Part shown: one piece after another, positions 63,410 to 64,000 of the stretch
Layout: each line of letters begins with the position of its first letter
Position numbering within the stretch: the first letter of the stretch is position 1
NCBI GenBank assembly: GCA_018261895.1
Contig: JAGTRT010000004.1
Location: forward strand, 92,191-156,190
From: Pseudomonadota bacterium
GTDB taxonomy: Bacteria; Pseudomonadota; Gammaproteobacteria; Burkholderiales; Rhodocyclaceae
Length of the DNA stretch: 64,000 nt
Direction of reading: 5' to 3'
Notes under the pieces: generated by a model
Told to the model about the DNA's origin: nothing
Database searches by the model: none
The model's input: the letters and a program-made list of their open reading frames with translations, nothing else
Position numbers and translations under genes: made by a program

Positions 63410-63485
63410 TTTCTGAAAACCTGTTTTTCGCGCTGAGTTCGCGTGGGATGCGTTTCTGAAACGCTGGTTTTCGCGCCTGACGCGC
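63410..63485 (+). repeat. Imperfect direct repeat
   Basis: Two units 43 bases apart start TTTCTGAAAACC and TTTCTGAAACGC, and each runs on to TTTTCGCGC. They lie at the outer edge of the inverted-repeat island. Confidence 0.6.
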
Positions 63486-63700
63486 GAGCGTACTTTTTCT
63501 TGCTTGGCCAAGAAAAAGTAGCCAAAAAGAAAGCCACCCCTGGGTCGGTGCCGGCTTCGCCGGTTCCCTGCGCTACTCGCCGTTGGCGGGGGCTGCGGAA
63601 CTCGGGGCTGCGCCCCTCAGACAGTCCTCGCCCCTTTTCCGCCAACGCCTGCGTTGCTCGGCACCTCTCAAGGGGCCCGGCAAACCAGCGGTCGTTTTGG

Positions 63701-63742
63701 GGATTTCGATTTTGGCTGTTTTTTCCGGTTGACCGTCAAATT
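63701..63742 (+). repeat. Dispersed 40-bp repeat, copy 10
   Basis: It reads GGATTTCGATTTTGGCTG, TTTTTTCC, GGTTGACCGTCAAATTG. It lies between the two arms of the inverted-repeat island. Confidence 0.92.
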
Positions 63743-63748
63743 GCTTCC

Positions 63749-63776
63749 CGTCATTCCCGCGCAGGCGGGAATGACG
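63749..63776. repeat. dRS3-like perfect hairpin
   Basis: CGTCATTCCCGC and GCGGGAATGACG flank GCAG. The inner 20 bases fit ATTCCC-N8-GGGAAT, the pattern of neisserial dRS3 elements, which serve as integration targets for filamentous phages. Related hairpins are widespread in proteobacteria. Confidence 0.75.
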
Positions 63777-64000
63777 CGCGCTGTCGGTAAATCTGCGACG
63801 CCTTCGGGGCCCCCGTGGAAGGCGCTGAGCAACGCAGGAAGGCCGGGGGCAGTCGGCTGGCGTTGTTTGAGCCGAAGGCGAGTTTAGCCAGCCGCCCGGC
63901 CTTCCGAGTAGCGCAAGGAACCGGCAAAGCCGGCGCCGCCCCCGGGGTCGCCTTTTCTTTGGCTACTTTCTTTTGGCGAAGCAAAAGAAAGTACGCCCGC

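Larger units (their letters stand above)
63488..64000. repeat. Large inverted-repeat island (right arm reaches the window end)
   Basis: A left arm at about 63488-63680 is repeated in inverse orientation at about 63797-64000. Each arm carries a 10-bp hairpin: CTTTTTCTTG / CAAGAAAAAG at 63493-63518 and CTTTCTTTTG / CAAAAGAAAG at 63966-63991, with compensating changes. GCCGGCTTCGCCGGTTCC is shared with small differences. The translated arms resemble low-complexity peptides often misannotated as proteins in proteobacteria. No gene is supported from 63321 to 64000. Confidence 0.8.

Noticed and set aside
63443..63984. Short open frames in the terminal repeat island
   Set aside because: Their peptides come from the inverted-repeat arms, are low in complexity and appear on both strands, a common source of false gene calls.

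Overview
This window is GC-rich chromosomal DNA from a betaproteobacterium. Gene content and order point to the Rhodocyclales (Dechloromonas/Azonexus-like), but that placement is inferred from general resemblance and was not tested by any search. Most of the window is housekeeping: a complete 14-gene complex I operon, carAB, dapB, dnaKJ-grpE-hrcA, ftsH, tpiA and glmM. Smaller accessory blocks lie between these.

Layout. Positions 1-4922 (minus strand) hold a bidirectional NAD-linked [NiFe] hydrogenase operon, hoxF-hoxU-hoxY-hoxH, and the start of a maturation protease that runs off the window. Positions 5149-9744 (plus) hold fabI, an overlapping kinase-like/dual-specificity-phosphatase gene pair, a MaoC-phosphotransacylase fusion and acetate kinase: an acyl-phosphate module with a possible phosphorylation switch. 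Positions 9955-12741 encode a B12-dependent ribonucleotide reductase behind tandem NrdR boxes. Its reading frame lacks the segment that should carry the catalytic Cys loop. Positions 12937-15114 are an ECF sigma / anti-sigma / secreted protein cassette. Positions 15217-31593 (minus) carry nudF, nuoA-N, tRNA-Leu(GAG), secG and tpiA. Positions 31680-36474 carry glmM, folP, ftsH and rlmE, and yhbY diverges from rlmE. Positions 36877-46175 (minus) carry a DUF4149 membrane protein, greA, carB, carA (apparent CTG start), a large hybrid histidine kinase inserted between carA and dapB, then dapB and bamE. fur and a GDT1/TMEM165-type transporter follow on plus; recN and nadK on minus. hrcA, hemH, trxC, a calcium-motif protein and a chemoreceptor with a c-type heme motif follow on plus. 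A Ser/Thr kinase with a cyclic-nucleotide-binding-like domain is on minus. grpE, dnaK, an exported protein, dnaJ and an ABC-type binding protein end the coding part. The last 680 bases are repeat-rich and non-coding.

The most unusual feature is a dispersed repeat of about 40 bp seen ten times. It combines an AT-rich stretch, TTTTGGCC, a run of about six T and the core CCGGTTGACCGT. Seven copies are intergenic, several beside terminators or directly after stop codons. Three lie in frame inside genes (hydrogenase protease, yhbY, trxC). I do not recognise this as a named element. Other leads are the nrdJ deletion, a nested hairpin that would mask the trxC start codon, a MaoC domain without its catalytic His, a probably leaderless hrcA, and an inverted-repeat island with a dRS3-like hairpin at the right edge.
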